The position numbers and the translations under genes are program-made. The notes beneath the pieces are model-generated. The model made no database searches. It was not told the origin of the DNA and saw only the letters and a list, made by a program, of their open reading frames with translations. From positions 50,616,520-50,680,519 of the forward strand of contig CM055065.1 of the NCBI GenBank assembly GCA_029204045.2: a stretch of DNA of 64,000 bases, written 5' to 3'. This stretch comes from Tillandsia leiboldiana. Taxonomy: Eukaryota > Streptophyta > Magnoliopsida > Poales > Bromeliaceae. This document shows positions 22,231 to 34,922 of this stretch, one piece after another. Position 1 is the stretch's first letter; every line of letters starts with the position of its first letter.

Positions 22231-23759
22231 AGCTGTAACATATGGAGGGCTTATAATGCATCATATTTATAAAGATATAATTTTATAAAATTTAATTTTT
22301 AATATTTATTTTTTTAAAAAAATTAAATTATTCATATATGTTCTTGCCGTGAATGTATATCGATAAGAAAAATATAGTTAACTATAAATTAAATACTTAA
22401 TTTTATAAAATAAAATTATATATATATATATATATATTTTAACAGTCAAAATTTTTGAAGGTACATATTTGTAAGAACAAAATTAATATTTTTTACTTAT
22501 ATTTTATTAAAAAAATAATAAGCTAACAGTAACACACCATAGAGACATATATAAATAATTTAGAATTTTTGAAGGAATAAATATGATAAGTTAAACTTTA
22601 TAGAAATATATATACTATTCCATATATTTACATAAAATTTTATAAAATTAATCCAATAATAATAATAATAATAATAGTAATAATGGTTATAATAACTATA
22701 TCTTATTAATTCTTCTTAGATTTAGGAATTATAGAAATAACCTATGGGGGAGTAATATTTATAAAGTTTATAATAAATATGTTACAAGTGTTGGAGCAAT
22801 TTTAACTTATGAAAAAACAGAAGTACTCAAATATAATATATACAAAAAAAAATTCAAATAATTCTCTATGTTCGAAAAGAAAAGAATCCTCAAATGTAGA
22901 ACTTTTACTTCTAACAATAATCAAAAATATTAAAAATTGTAAGGAACCAAATCCATTGGAGCTTGTTTAATTAAAATGCAGTGAGTACTCAAACAAACAC
23001 TTTCCAATAATCATTTAAAAAATAATTTTCACATTATACAACTTTATCTCCTATCCTCCAATAAAATAATTAAATATTATGGTCCTTCTTTTTTTTGAGG
23101 GAAAGGCAGCATGCTGCCGCTTCATTCATTGCAAGGATGAATTTAGCTACATAAGACAAGACAACTAGGCCTCAAGAAAAAAAAAAAAAAAAAATTTCTA
23201 TTGTGGTCCTTCCTATTTGCATGGTTTGTTAGTTTGGTCCCAAAAATTTCTACTACCATATATATTATTGGATTAATGTAACCACAATTTGTGTAGTTGT
23301 TATTACTATTGTTGTTTTTGTTGGGGTCTCATCACATACATACATATCATTATAAAAAATAAGCAAAATTGTATAATTATTTCTATATATGAATTAAGTT
23401 GGTAATCTAAAAGCTTGCTTATTTATGCCTTATTTGTAATATTTACATAGAAATTAGGATATCAATCTAAAATAATTTTTACTATTGTCGGACAAACACA
23501 CAAATAATAAAAAAATTCATATGCATGTATATATGTGTCGCGAAATATAAAATCGTAAGAGTATCTGTATGATTTTATGTATATTTTGAAGATCATATAT
23601 ATTCACATACAAAACATGAATTATTTTTCTTTTTAGTAACCTTAGTAAAGCTCTAATAGTTCAAAAATAACCATTACTTAATTAGAAAAGCTAATTTTTA
23701 TCTAAGGGGTTGATCAAGAGTCCTCCACTTCTCACATAATATCTTTATTGGGTCTTGAC

Positions 23760-23761
<2 letters not shown>

Positions 23762-23839
<78 letters not shown>
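23762..23839. repeat. (TA)n microsatellite
   Basis: About 78 bp of uninterrupted alternating AT. Confidence 0.95.
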
Positions 23840-23840
<1 letters not shown>

Positions 23841-26315
23841 TATTGTTTTCTTTTTTGTTTTTTAATAAATAGACAAAGTAACTAAGATAGCAAAATTCAA
23901 CATCTTGGTTACTTAAACATATTACTATTATAACTTGTCCAAGAAATTTCAAAGCATATGATCCAATTAACTCATTCAAGTCCATTTTACTCTTCGTTTT
24001 TTTTTTTTAGACCGAGATAGTATGTTACCGCTTCATTCATTTGGTATATGAACTAAGCTATAGATTGAAACAATTCGACCACATAAAAATAAAAATAATA
24101 ATAATAAAGAAGCTAAAGGACGCAGTAGCGTTTTTAGTTTCTCTTAGCCGATCAGATTTCTGCTACTAACTGTATCGGTAATCGTTTCGCTTGATAAAAA
24201 AAATAAATTTTTTTTTTTTTTTTTGCCAATACTCTATCAAGTAGTGACAATTATCATTAGCTCTCTTCTTCTAGTGCTCCTCCTTACTTCTTTTTAATCA
24301 CTGCATTAATTGAAAACACGAAAATTCTCACACGAAAAGGGAGGTGGGGAGAGAGTGTGTGATCACATGACTCTGCCCCTGTTGGATGGAGAGGGGGTGG
24401 CTTGTCCTTATTACAATAAATAAAAGAAGCACATAGCATGGTGGTGTGTTGTTCTATTCTCATCCGTGAAGAGAACATGCAAGCGTTTACTTTTATTTCA
24501 TACATGTTCAATGCTAGCTTAATTAATTAATTGGAGGGTATGGGTCACAATTTCTTATTACAATTAATTATTATGATTGTTCACTACTTAATTCGGATGG
24601 TTTATATTTCAGGTGGTTTTGAGAGATTGGGTGTTGTTGGTATAAGGATGATATATATATGGTACTTCAGGAGTCGAGAAAGATGCATCTGTTTTGGGCG
24701 GAAACGATATGTTCAGGACAGCGGCATGATTTTCACGGCCAATAGAAATGCAATTGTAGCACTCCCTATGACGAAAATCATTCGGTAATCGTAGGCTGAC
24801 AGAAATACTATAAATAGTATAAAGACGCGTGTAATTAGAGTTTTCACACGATTATAAGACCATTGCATTTTATTTTCTCTTTGATGCCAGCATTTTACTG
24901 CTTTATAGGAATAGTTTAGCCAGTATTTTTTTATTTTGTAGCAATTTAAGAGTTTTTTAGAAGTAATTTTACTTATAATTCTTGTAATTTTCAAGTTAGT
25001 AAAATACAATCAAATCGACTTTTTTAGCTTGAGTCTTTTATGCCAATCTCTTTCAAGTTCCATCAATCCCTCCTCAACTGAATCGTTTAATCATAGTGTT
25101 ACTGGAGAGTCATTTTAAGAACCAATTCCCATTTCGAAGGATCGTTCGACTTAATCAGCGATTTGATCTGATGAACGACGTCGACTTAATCAGCGATTTG
25201 ATCTGATGAACGACGTCCCACCGGTTCAATTCACAATGGTGGCCATTGCTTTTATAAGTGGCAATTCGAGCTTATAATGTGTGTTGCTGGTATTATTGTC
25301 CAAATATGTGAATAAAATCTTAAAATTCTTATGGAATTGACTTATTTGTTATTCGTGTTATATATATCATATCATGTTATGTTATTTTTATGTTAGTTAG
25401 ACAGATTTACGTATTCACATATTGAATCTCTCTCGATAATTTTTATTTGGTCGTGTTTATTAAATTTCCCAACAAATTCAAGCTCAACGTGATACGAAGT
25501 TATATACGTGCAAAAAGCCAACTAAAACCAAATTTTGATCCGATTTACAGTTTGAATTTTCAAAGTTAAATCCAATTTTGACTGTCTAGCTATTAGACCC
25601 AAGATTTTCGATCTAGACTGAATAATCTGGTTCGTGTTTGAAATGGTATTACGGGTTATCGGATCCATATTAAACCACTTGGTTACATACCTAACATATC
25701 TATCTTATGTGGTTAGTGGCCTAAAAAACTAGGGTTGTTAATTAGCTCACATGGCAAGGGAAAATGAAGAAGTTAAAACTCAATCCATGTGCCATATATA
25801 TATATAGGTTTAGCTTAGGAAGGATTAAATCAAAAGCAAATTAATTTTATTTCCACCTAGGCATGTGAGGGGTTTCATATTAATTTGCATAAAAATATTA
25901 GAAAAATAATGGTGAAGGGATTAGAAAGAGATTAATCAAAACCACTTCTAGTAATTTGAGCCATAGAGAGGATAAAAAAGAGTGCATGCTTTGGATACCA
26001 TGAAATAATAATTGATATAGCAAACATATTATTAATGTTTCTTTTTTGATCATTGGGAACATGTAGGGTTTGACTTAGTTGAGGGGCCAAGACAATGTGA
26101 AAGAAGCAAATAAATGTATGAGCTTTGTGGTTCCATGATTTTATTTATTTATTTTCTCTTTCTTTGCTTCATTAAATTAAATAAAGTGTTCCATATTGAG
26201 ATTAAATATGTTTCTCATACACAAGAGATTAAATAAGCAAATTACCTTGTTAGAAACTTGCCCCTTCTTGTACCATAAATTAGTAGATAATTAGCTTGAT
26301 TGTGTATTATTCATT
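23840..26315. other. Intergenic DNA, no gene recognised
   Basis: It contains a perfect 35-bp tandem duplication at 25147-25216. A stretch near 24.66-24.80 kb shares CAGGAGTCGAGA and nearby words with 29.55-29.65 kb and may be an old LTR fragment. Otherwise AT-rich. Confidence 0.4.
25147..25216. repeat. 35-bp tandem duplication
   Basis: The unit, beginning CGACTTAATCAGCGATTTGA and ending GATGAACGACGT, is present twice back to back without differences. Confidence 0.9.
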
Positions 26316-26577
26316 CACTACAACAAAATTAAGCTATAGCGACACTTTTAAGTGTTTCTAAAATTTTAAAAAAATGTCGCTGACAAAAATACCGACACTT
26401 ATTGTAAGTGTTGCTATATGTGCCGTCGCTAGGGTGTATAGCGACACATTTTTATAATGTGTCCCAAAAATATGTCCCTATAACCTAATTTTGGATATAG
26501 ATGGAATATAGATAGGACACTTATACAAAAGTGTCACAAACATGTGTTCCTAGCTATAACCTAATTTTGTTGTAGTG
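26316..26577 (+). mobile_element. CACTA mini-element A of an inverted pair
   Basis: Begins CACTACAACAAAATTAAGC and ends with CCTAATTTTGTTGTAGTG, so the ends are terminal inverted repeats. 262 bp and non-coding. The interior matches 12956-13212. The 3-bp flanks (ATT before, TTG after) do not match. Confidence 0.85.
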
Positions 26578-26595
26578 TTGCATCTAAAATCTAAA

Positions 26596-26857
26596 CACTA
26601 CAACAAAATTAGGTTATAGCTAGGAACACATGTTTGTGACACTTTTGTATAAGTGTCATATCTATATTCCATCTATATCCAAAATTAGGTTATAGGGACA
26701 CATTTTTGGGACACATTATAAAAATATGTCGCTATACACCCTAGTGACGGCACATATAGCAACACTTACAATAAGTGTCGGTATTTTTATCAGCGACACT
26801 TTTTTTAGATTTTAAAAATACTTAAAAATATCGCTATAGCCTAATTTTGTTGTAGTG
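26596..26857 (-). mobile_element. CACTA mini-element B, inverted relative to A
   Basis: Begins CACTACAACAAAATTAGG and ends CTAATTTTGTTGTAGTG. It is close to the full reverse complement of the element at 26316-26577, separated from it by 18 bp. AAA flanks both sides and fits a 3-bp target duplication. Together the pair can fold into a roughly 260-bp stem. Confidence 0.85.
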
Positions 26858-27247
26858 AAAATTGGTAGTAAAAATGATGATGATGTATTATTCATTACAT
26901 CATGTAAAATTGATGATGTATTAGTATATATAATATAGAAAATTTTAATTAGTTTATACGCACATAGTCAAATACGTCACATTTATTAATTTATCAATAT
27001 TTTTTATATCATAGTGTCCTAGAATTACTACTTTGTATCCTTTCTATGTTTATGACACAAAAATGAAATGTTTGTTACCTTCGTATGACAATTCATATGC
27101 AAGCTAAAACTAAAGCTTCCTCCTAATGGGCCGGGCCGGGCCGGGCCCAATAGAGACATCATTAGGCCCAAGGTACATGACTCGGACCGGACTCGAGCCC
27201 AACATGAGGTTAAATGAGTTGTATTTGGCCCTAGTGATTTTTTTTTT

Positions 27248-27730
27248 TGGACAATTACTTATATATTTCTAAAGGCTTTTTGATTTTTTTATTTATTTCT
27301 TTAAGAAGATTAATATTAAAAATACTCTTTTAACATTTCAAGTACTTTCAAATATATTACAAGAGTTAAATTTTATTAGTGAGCTATTAGTAACCGCCGT
27401 TATCTCGGCGAAATTATTATTTTGCCCTTTCAAATATACTCTTCTATCATTACAAACTTTTCTTATTTATCCTTAAGTTAGGAATAAAAAAAATATTTTA
27501 ATTTTTTTATCTTTTCAAATATACTCTTTTACTGTCACCAACTTTTTTTATTTGCCCTTAATTTGGGAGCAAAATAGATATTTAAATTTTTTTTTTTATC
27601 TCTGGTAAAAGATTAGCCCGGATTTAATCCGAAATAATTTAACGGTACTAACAAAGGAATTATTTTAAAATTAGGGAGAAATATACGAAGAGTATATTTA
27701 AAAAATAGGTAAATAAAATATTTCTGAAGT
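27248..27730 (-). repeat. Dispersed repeat related to 2985-3376, with inner duplication
   Basis: The reverse complement shares GTATATTTGAAAGGGCAAAATA and GAGATAACGGC with the copy near 3.1 kb. Within it, a unit around CAAATATACTCTT.TA....ACAAACTTT.TTATTT.CCTTAA is repeated twice (about 27433-27515 and 27516-27600). Unassigned family. Confidence 0.5.
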
Positions 27731-27752
27731 ATATATTAAGAGATATATAGAA

Positions 27753-27792
<40 letters not shown>

Positions 27793-28413
27793 GCATACTA
27801 GTACTTGAGGATGTTATTTGATACTCAAGATTATTTATGTTATAATTAAATAAATACATGAATAACTAGAAACTTAGTAGAGTATTCTAAAACTTCGCTG
27901 GAAGAGTAATTAATTTTCATGGACTCACTTTTTTTTTTTTTTTCGCATATTCTTGTAGCCTTCTATCTTTTTCTCACCAACTTTTTTTTCTTTCTTGTAG
28001 TGTTTTTTTTTTTCTCCCTCCACTAGCTTTGGGAAAAGTAACCTAGTTGGACACTTTTTGCCCAATCTAGTACTCCAAGCTGGAAAATAAAAGAGTGCTA
28101 GGAAAATCAATATTTTATGCAATGATGTAGGCATTTTTCTTAGTAAGAATTGATCCCTTGCTTGGAAAGAATCCTAAGTCAAAACTCATAGCTAAGAATG
28201 GACCAAAGAAATCAATTGTATTTATCCATATCTTCTTATGCAAAATAATTCTAGTACACATCAAAAAAATAGAACTCAAAAGAGATAATATATAATGATT
28301 GTGTCTTTCTCTATCTCTATACGTAAGTGATGACAATAATAACACCATTATCGTAAATCATAACTAAAATACATAATTCAAACATATATAACCATCCACT
28401 AAAGAGATGTACA

Positions 28414-28416
<3 letters not shown>

Positions 28417-28504
<88 letters not shown>
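28417..28504. repeat. (TA)n microsatellite
   Basis: About 88 bp of uninterrupted alternating AT. Confidence 0.95.
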
Positions 28505-28510
<6 letters not shown>

Positions 28511-28784
28511 TAGTAAGCATAGTTAAAATCTACATAGTACTACTCTTTATCACAAGAAAAAAACTAGTTGTCTAAACCTCATACACTTTAATCCTAGGAT
28601 TCATAATTTTTTTTAGATTTTTAATAATATTTTTTTAAAAAATATTTGATAAGACAAGATCACAAGAATCAAATATTGGCTATTGGATGAAGAAGTATTA
28701 AATTTACACTATTTTTTTGGATGTACATCTAGCATTACCACTCTTTTAGTAATAATTTGATAATAAATTTTCTCACATGACTAG

Positions 28785-28913
<129 letters not shown>

Positions 28914-30610
28914 GAAACAAGTAAGTAATTAACTAGCAAAAGATACCTAGTAAAAAAAGCTGAACATGATAAGAGATTTTAATGTAAGATACCTTGGAAT
29001 CATAGTTTTCACATTCGAAAGACTAGAAAGATTCCTTTTGCATGTCCCTTTACACATTGATGGGACCATCAAATAGTTACGTAACGAGCATATCAAAAAA
29101 ATTGTGCACAAAATTATATATGCAAACTTATAAATATGGGAATTAATATATTTTTCGCTCTATGTAACTTAGACAATTTGATTACACCTTGATCTCTCCA
29201 CTGATATGGATTTATTCTTTCATTAAATAAAAATATATATATGGTATAGAGAAATACAATTGATTGGCTTTTATGGGGACAAATTAGATTTTTGAGATAA
29301 TGTACATAAGAGCTTAGTATCTTAGTAAGTATTAGCATGGAGTATGAAAATTCTTATTGAATATAATATATTATAAAGAGTTATACTATAGTTTACTTGT
29401 TTGACCTGTTAATTAGAATAATCAATTTTTTCACACGATATATCGAATTCTCTATTCAATTTTGTTGAAATCAGAAAAAAAAATTACCATGTGGTAAAGA
29501 GTACGGTCAATTTGGTTAACCAACTCGGACAAATTGAAAGACGATATATGATACACCAGGAGTCGAGAGAGAAACACCTGAATTCGAACGAGTTTTAGAC
29601 GAAAATCGGTTGAGACCGTAGGATGAGAATTACGTGGCCAATATGTTTTAGGTCCGAGCACGTTCCGCAAAATAAGAGACATGCCGAGAAATACGGGACG
29701 TTGTCGAGTATCTCGGCACAACGCGAACTGAAAAATAATATATTGCAGAAGAAATCCGCACTAGTATAAATAGATAATTTTTTTATATAATAAAGACCTT
29801 TATTCCCCAATTTTTTTTTTTATATTCTCCAATTTCATTTAAACAAATAAGTACTAGAGCAATTAAAATCTACCGAATATATGAAAACTAAAGCTGAAAA
29901 TTCTGCTTTCCCCAAGTGGCACGGCACATAATTGACACCTAATAAATTTTATTTAAGACAAAGCTTCTGTTTTCACTAAGTGGCAAGATGAATTATTGAC
30001 ACATGCAATATTTTTATACCAATTAATATTTGTAATTTATAATTTATGATTAAAAATTTTCGAACTAAGAGATAAAATTAAAGGAAAAAGAGGGAGAGAG
30101 ATGCTATACTATCAGTAAATCAATTTATATCCATATCAAATATAAAATTCTTATATAATATTATTTAAAATAATTATCTTTACAAAACGAACTAATTTTT
30201 TTTTTAGTTTAAAAATTTTATAAATATATAAATGTAGCGCACGGATTAAGGACTAGTTCACAGCATATTGCATGCGTACAAGAGTACAACAACAAAATTA
30301 GTCGATTGTAAGTTTCCGTATAGAAACTTCTATGCGTACGTCATGGAGAAGAAATTTGTTTACGTGTTTGAGACTGTGAATTGGAATTAGCCAAATCCGA
30401 CTCATTCTCTTTTCTCCACAAATTTCTATATCCCCTCTAGAATATTAACAATCTAGTACGGAATGTCAATCCAGCTCGCCATTCAAAACGAGTTTCCTCG
30501 TATTTGGCTCAAAACAAGTTGCACATTAGCTAAATTTTTTAACTTATTTAATAAATAAATTGAACACGAGGTAGAATCAGCTCGCTTATGTTCGACAATA
30601 GTTGGAATAC

Positions 30611-30612
<2 letters not shown>

Positions 30613-30650
<38 letters not shown>
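30613..30650. repeat. (TA)n tract flanking MITE copy 2
   Basis: About 38 bp of alternating TA immediately left of the MITE. A TA tract followed by (GA)n lies immediately right (30882-30938). Confidence 0.9.
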
Positions 30651-30653
<3 letters not shown>

Positions 30654-30881
30654 TTGGGCTGGAATGCTATTGATAGCACCAACCCAACTTTGCCACCCAT
30701 TTTTTAGCCTTTAGATCGCATTGAGATTTGTGCATGCTCTTTAATGAAAAAAAGAAAAAAGAAAAAGTAAAAAGCTTTTCTTTTTCATTAAAGAGCATGC
30801 ACAAATCTCAATGCGATCTATAGGCTAAAAAATGGGTGGCAAAGTTGGGTTGGTGCTATCAATAGCATTCCAGCCCAACTC
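30651..30881. mobile_element. TA-repeat-embedded MITE, copy 2
   Basis: Begins GAGTTGGGCTGGAATGCTAT and ends with its complement. The inverted repeats here extend further inward than in copy 1 (GAGCATGCACAAATCTCAAT matches the complement of the left arm), so it is nearly a full palindrome around a GAAAAAGTAAAAAGC centre. Flanked by TA repeats on both sides. Confidence 0.88.
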
Positions 30882-30941
<60 letters not shown>

Positions 30942-31141
30942 TTGGTTACTATCTGTGTACAAGTATCAATCAATTAGTGCTTGTAAGTATCGTTAGATCT
31001 ATCTCTTAGATCATTCGATCTATTCCACCAGCCACTCACTTAACTCAAGAGATCCACTATTATCTAACCACACATCTTTTCATCCAAGAGCTAAAAACCT
31101 ACTAGCACCAATGACTTGATACTTTTAAAAAATAGTAGCTC

Positions 31142-31143
<2 letters not shown>

Positions 31144-31194
<51 letters not shown>
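31144..31194. repeat. (TA)n microsatellite
   Basis: About 51 bp of alternating TA. Confidence 0.9.
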
Positions 31195-31199
<5 letters not shown>

Positions 31200-31376
31200 T
31201 TTGTAAGTGTCAAAAAAAATTTTAATCTTTGAAATTGACTTTTTTGTTATTAAATTAAAAATCAACAATAATAATTATTTGTGAAATCCATTATTGTGTA
31301 TGATCTAAAAACGGTTATGATTGATTAAATAGCCAAAAATACTATAGCATCAATATTTTAGTGCTTTTAAAAACAC

Positions 31377-31409
<33 letters not shown>

Positions 31410-31519
31410 ATAATTAATAATAATAATATCAATATCGCATCAACAGTATTCTACCAGTACCATTATTATTCTCCGGCCACATTGGTGTTCTCATCGACCG
31501 TATCCCTCGGAATTGAGGA

Positions 31520-31680
31520 GCAACTAAACATTATTTTTGTGTTATAATATACTATAGATTAAGGAGAGACTAAACATTAATTTTGTGTTATAATATATTA
31601 TAGATTCTGGGACTATAGATTAAGGAGCGACTAAACATTAATTTTGTGTTATAATATATTATAGATTCTGGGACGAAACT
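31520..31680. repeat. Three imperfect tandem copies of an AT-rich unit
   Basis: The unit with ACTAAACATTA.TTTTGTGTT and ATAATATA.TATAGATT occurs three times. The second and third copies are nearly identical. Confidence 0.75.
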
Positions 31681-31981
31681 ATGTTCACACTCACCAGAAA
31701 AATGGAAGATCCTTTCACAGGCTCCTGTTTCACACTGTACTATATATATATCATTGTTGCAGTTAACTTAATCTTAATTACTTAATTGGTTTTGTTCACT
31801 TACCAATTAAACAAATCCAGCCCACTGTTTTTTTAAATAAATAAATAAATTTTGATCCGGTAAAATTAGCAAATGAGAAGTTTTCAAAAGAATTATTTAA
31901 AAATTGTCCCTATATTTATTTAAATATTATTATTATTGAATTAATACACGTGCAGGTGCATAATATCATCTCACGAGTATC

Positions 31982-32215
31982 CACGTGGCAACTTAAACCA
32001 CGTGAGGGGCACGTGGCGCGGGAACGCACCCGACACAAAAAAGATTCCCAAAAAAGATCCCCGTTCACACGTATCCGGATCTCCTTTGCGGGGCGGCGCC
32101 GACGTGGCAGTTTCGGTGTAACGGCCTCGGGCTCCGTGACGTCGCACTTGTCCCAAGGAGAGATATGTCGGCACATATCCCGCCACGTAGGAACCTGATT
32201 TCGCCGTTCCACGTG
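31982..32215 (+). promoter_or_regulatory. G-box/ABRE cluster upstream of the MGNC gene
   Basis: CACGTG cores lie at 31982-31987, 31999-32004, 32010-32015 and 32210-32215, with further GACGTGG and CACGTA variants between. This 234-bp island is GC-richer than its surroundings. ACGTG clusters bind ABF/AREB bZIP or bHLH factors. ABA or light/stress regulation of the downstream gene is inferred. Confidence 0.65.
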
Positions 32216-32255
32216 GCGTTGACCAGTTAATTATAAATCCCTCCCCATCACCACC

Positions 32256-32263
32256 TATAAATA
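32256..32263 (+). promoter_or_regulatory. TATA box of the MGNC gene
   Basis: TATAAATA lies 122 bp before the ATG at 32385. This predicts transcription starting near 32290 and a leader of roughly 95 nt without upstream ATGs. Confidence 0.75.
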
Positions 32264-32384
32264 TGTACCCAATCCCTTCACTTTGTACCTTCATTGTTGC
32301 ATTAAATTCCACACCAAATCAATCAAAAAAAAAAAAAAAAGCAGCAAATTGAATCATTCTAGTGAGGGAAAGAAGAGAGAAGGC

Positions 32385-32735
32385 ATGGGGAATTGTATCG
32401 ACTCCCGACGCGGCGCGACGTGGGTCGACGACGATGATTGGGAATTTTCCGACGAGGACGAGCACGAGCACGAAAAAACAACAAGGAACGAAAGGAGATC
32501 GTTGTTCAGGAAGAGAGGATCGGATTCAGCGGCGACAGCAGCATCAGCTCCGAAAGAGGTGAAGATCAGAATAAAAAAAAAACAACTGCGAGAATTACTA
32601 CGAAAGGCTGAAGGCAAAGGGTTGCCGGCCGACGAGGTCGCAGCAGAGCTTGTCTGGTTTGTCGAGTCCCATGAGTTCCATCACGAATCGCATTGGAAGC
32701 CCGCCTTACAAAGCATACCGGAAAATGGGGAGTAA
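32385..32735 (+). CDS. Small MGNC-start plant protein, probably membrane-anchored
   Basis: A single exon of 116 aa starting MGNCIDSRRG. Gly2 followed by Cys4 is the usual pattern for N-myristoylation plus palmitoylation, so attachment to the plasma membrane is likely. An acidic stretch (WVDDDDWEFSDEDEHEHE) is followed by a basic segment (KEVKIRIKKKQLRELLRKAE) and a conserved C-terminal half ending SHWKPALQSIPE. I recognise this as a small uncharacterised land-plant family with the MGNC start, a K(I/V)(K/R)I..KQL.ELL segment and the WKPALQSIPE end. No biochemical function is known to me. The start is the first ATG after the TATA box. The G-box cluster suggests stress or hormone regulation. Confidence 0.88.
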   Translation: MGNCIDSRRGATWVDDDDWEFSDEDEHEHEKTTRNERRSLFRKRGSDSAATAASAPKEVKIRIKKKQLRELLRKAEGKGLPADEVAAELVWFVESHEFHHESHWKPALQSIPENGE

Positions 32736-34922
32736 CAAATTTACAAAGATGATTATGGTTCTTTGATTCTTTTTAGAAAGATTAGTAACATTTGTGGAGT
32801 ACTGCTTTTTAGCCTTTTTCTCTTTTGGAGGGTGGATTTGTAGATTTGCATCAGGTGGTATGTATAGATTTGAGAAGAGAAATAGGGAGGGGGAATATGT
32901 TGGTTTTTTTTTTTTTTTTTTTTTGTATACATTTATGCTGCACATCATAATAAAATAATATTTATTTGAGATAATTTGCTATTTTGAGAATATTGAAAAA
33001 TAAAAATAATTTTGTACTTGATTTGATTTTGATTTTTTTTATTTTTTAAGATAATCAAAATTTTGTACGGTAATTTTATTAACAATAATGAAAAAGAATA
33101 GTATAAAAAGTAGATTATTTTTTTAAAAAAATATCAATATTACTCTTATCTATATCTCTACAATAATGCATATAAAAAATAATATATATTACAAAATATC
33201 AAATAATTAAAATATGAAATATCACTATAATTTAATAGCCGCAATTATAAAATTATAATTATTAAATAATATCTAATTATATTTTAGCGGTAATTATTTT
33301 AAACTTTATATTTTTACCGATGAATAATTTTATGTTAAATATATGAGTGTTTGGCCTAATTTTTTAAAATAATTTTACGCTCAAAAATGATTTTTAATTG
33401 CGGGGATGATTTTTAAGCTCAAAAGTGATTTTTTAAAATAATTGTTTTCATATATGGTACTATTGTGTTCATATTAGTATATAAAATACTTCAATATTAT
33501 TATATAACATATTTCACTAATAATAATATATATATAAAAATAATTAAAGACAATATATTTTAGAAGAACATTATATATTTAATATATTTATTAGCTTATA
33601 TAATATTTTATTTTATATTATATGGTATATTATAGAATAACATATAATATAAATTTATAATAGTAATAAAAATAATATAATATAATATAACAGTAGCACT
33701 AGTAGTTATAGTAGTACTAATAATTGTAACTATTATTAATATAATAATTACTTTAATTATTTTTAATACGTTAACTATAATATAAGAATAACTCTATTTC
33801 TCTAAAAAGATGGAATAACTGTTCTGGACGTAACTTTAGGGCTATAAAGAATAATTCAATTTGACATTTTTTTTTTACCATATTTGACGGAATAGCGGGG
33901 ATGATTTATTATCCCTAGTATATTCTGGAACCAAACGAAGCGTTAATTTATTATTGAATCTCCTTTTATTCTCATTTATACTTTTAATCTTTATTTGATA
34001 TTAATATCCTTCAATGGAAGGGTTGAGTGGTGAGGTAAAGATGCACAAGTCATGCAAAAAATTTTCTGCAGTCCCGCGCTTGCATAAGTTTCCTGCAACT
34101 CCGATGTCTAGAAAATTTCTGCACACTGGGTGATCTCGCAATATATGAGAAGACTAGATCAGTCTCACCAACTGGATTCGTCAAACCGCGACGATGATCT
34201 GTTGAGATCAATCTTACCTTTCAAACGAGCCACAAAATTCATAACCATAAGAAATTTCTTGCGCACTTGGTCCAACCCCCACTAGATTGCAAGAGTTGGT
34301 GCCACCCTTGGGGTTCTTGTCGCACCGAATTTGTACAAGGACTTTCATGCAATCTAACAAGGTCTTTGAGAAAGTTCCAGCGATGAGATCGCCGTCAAAA
34401 TCAATGCTTGCAGGCTGCAGTCTCAGAATTCAGACCAGGCTTTCCAGATTCCACAACAATGATGGATACAGATACAAATGGTTGGTGGTTCTGCACCAAA
34501 TTTAACAGTCAAATGACATTGACGCGAAGATGCCATGTCGTGTCGATCGGTTGAACAGTGATTTCCGATCAGGAGAAATCACGAGGCTTAGACGATTAAA
34601 ACACGATATTGAACTTTACATTTGCTCTCAACCATACACTATTATATCTAAAATTCGTTCTCTCTATACAGTGCATTATTACATATAGCTTACAAGAATG
34701 ATGTTCCATAGATATAGAATGTTAAGGACTACAACAAATGAGCTTCTACAGGAGATCGCTGATCATTTTAGGCCTTTAGAAACCTTTTCTACTGCCGATA
34801 ATGGGACCAAAATGTTGAACCGTTCCTCTCTGTCGATGTTACCCAGTACAAGATTGTTTACTTGATTGCATATACCGCAGTGCATTCGTGCACATAAAAG
34901 GTAATGATTACAGAGGCACAAG
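32736..34922. other. 3' flank of the MGNC gene and AT-rich intergenic DNA
   Basis: About 32736-32960 is probably the 3' UTR of the MGNC gene and includes a T run. 33.0-34.0 kb is extremely AT-rich. 34.03-34.62 kb is of normal complexity but shows no recognisable frame; it could be an old repeat. 34.6-34.92 kb should include the 3' UTR of the next minus-strand gene. Confidence 0.4.

Larger units (their letters stand above)
21236..23760. other. AT-rich intergenic DNA
   Basis: No gene recognised. It contains a local segmental duplication (21.66-22.10 kb), a (TA)n tract at 22173-22228 and scattered A/T runs. A small CCGCTTCATTCATT-containing repeat at about 23090-23195 has a weaker relative at about 24001-24060. 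Confidence 0.5.

Noticed and set aside
34030..34620. Possible gene in moderately complex DNA at 34.0-34.6 kb
   Set aside because: No open frame longer than about 70 codons with coding character and no recognised motif. It could be an old repeat or part of an untranslated region.
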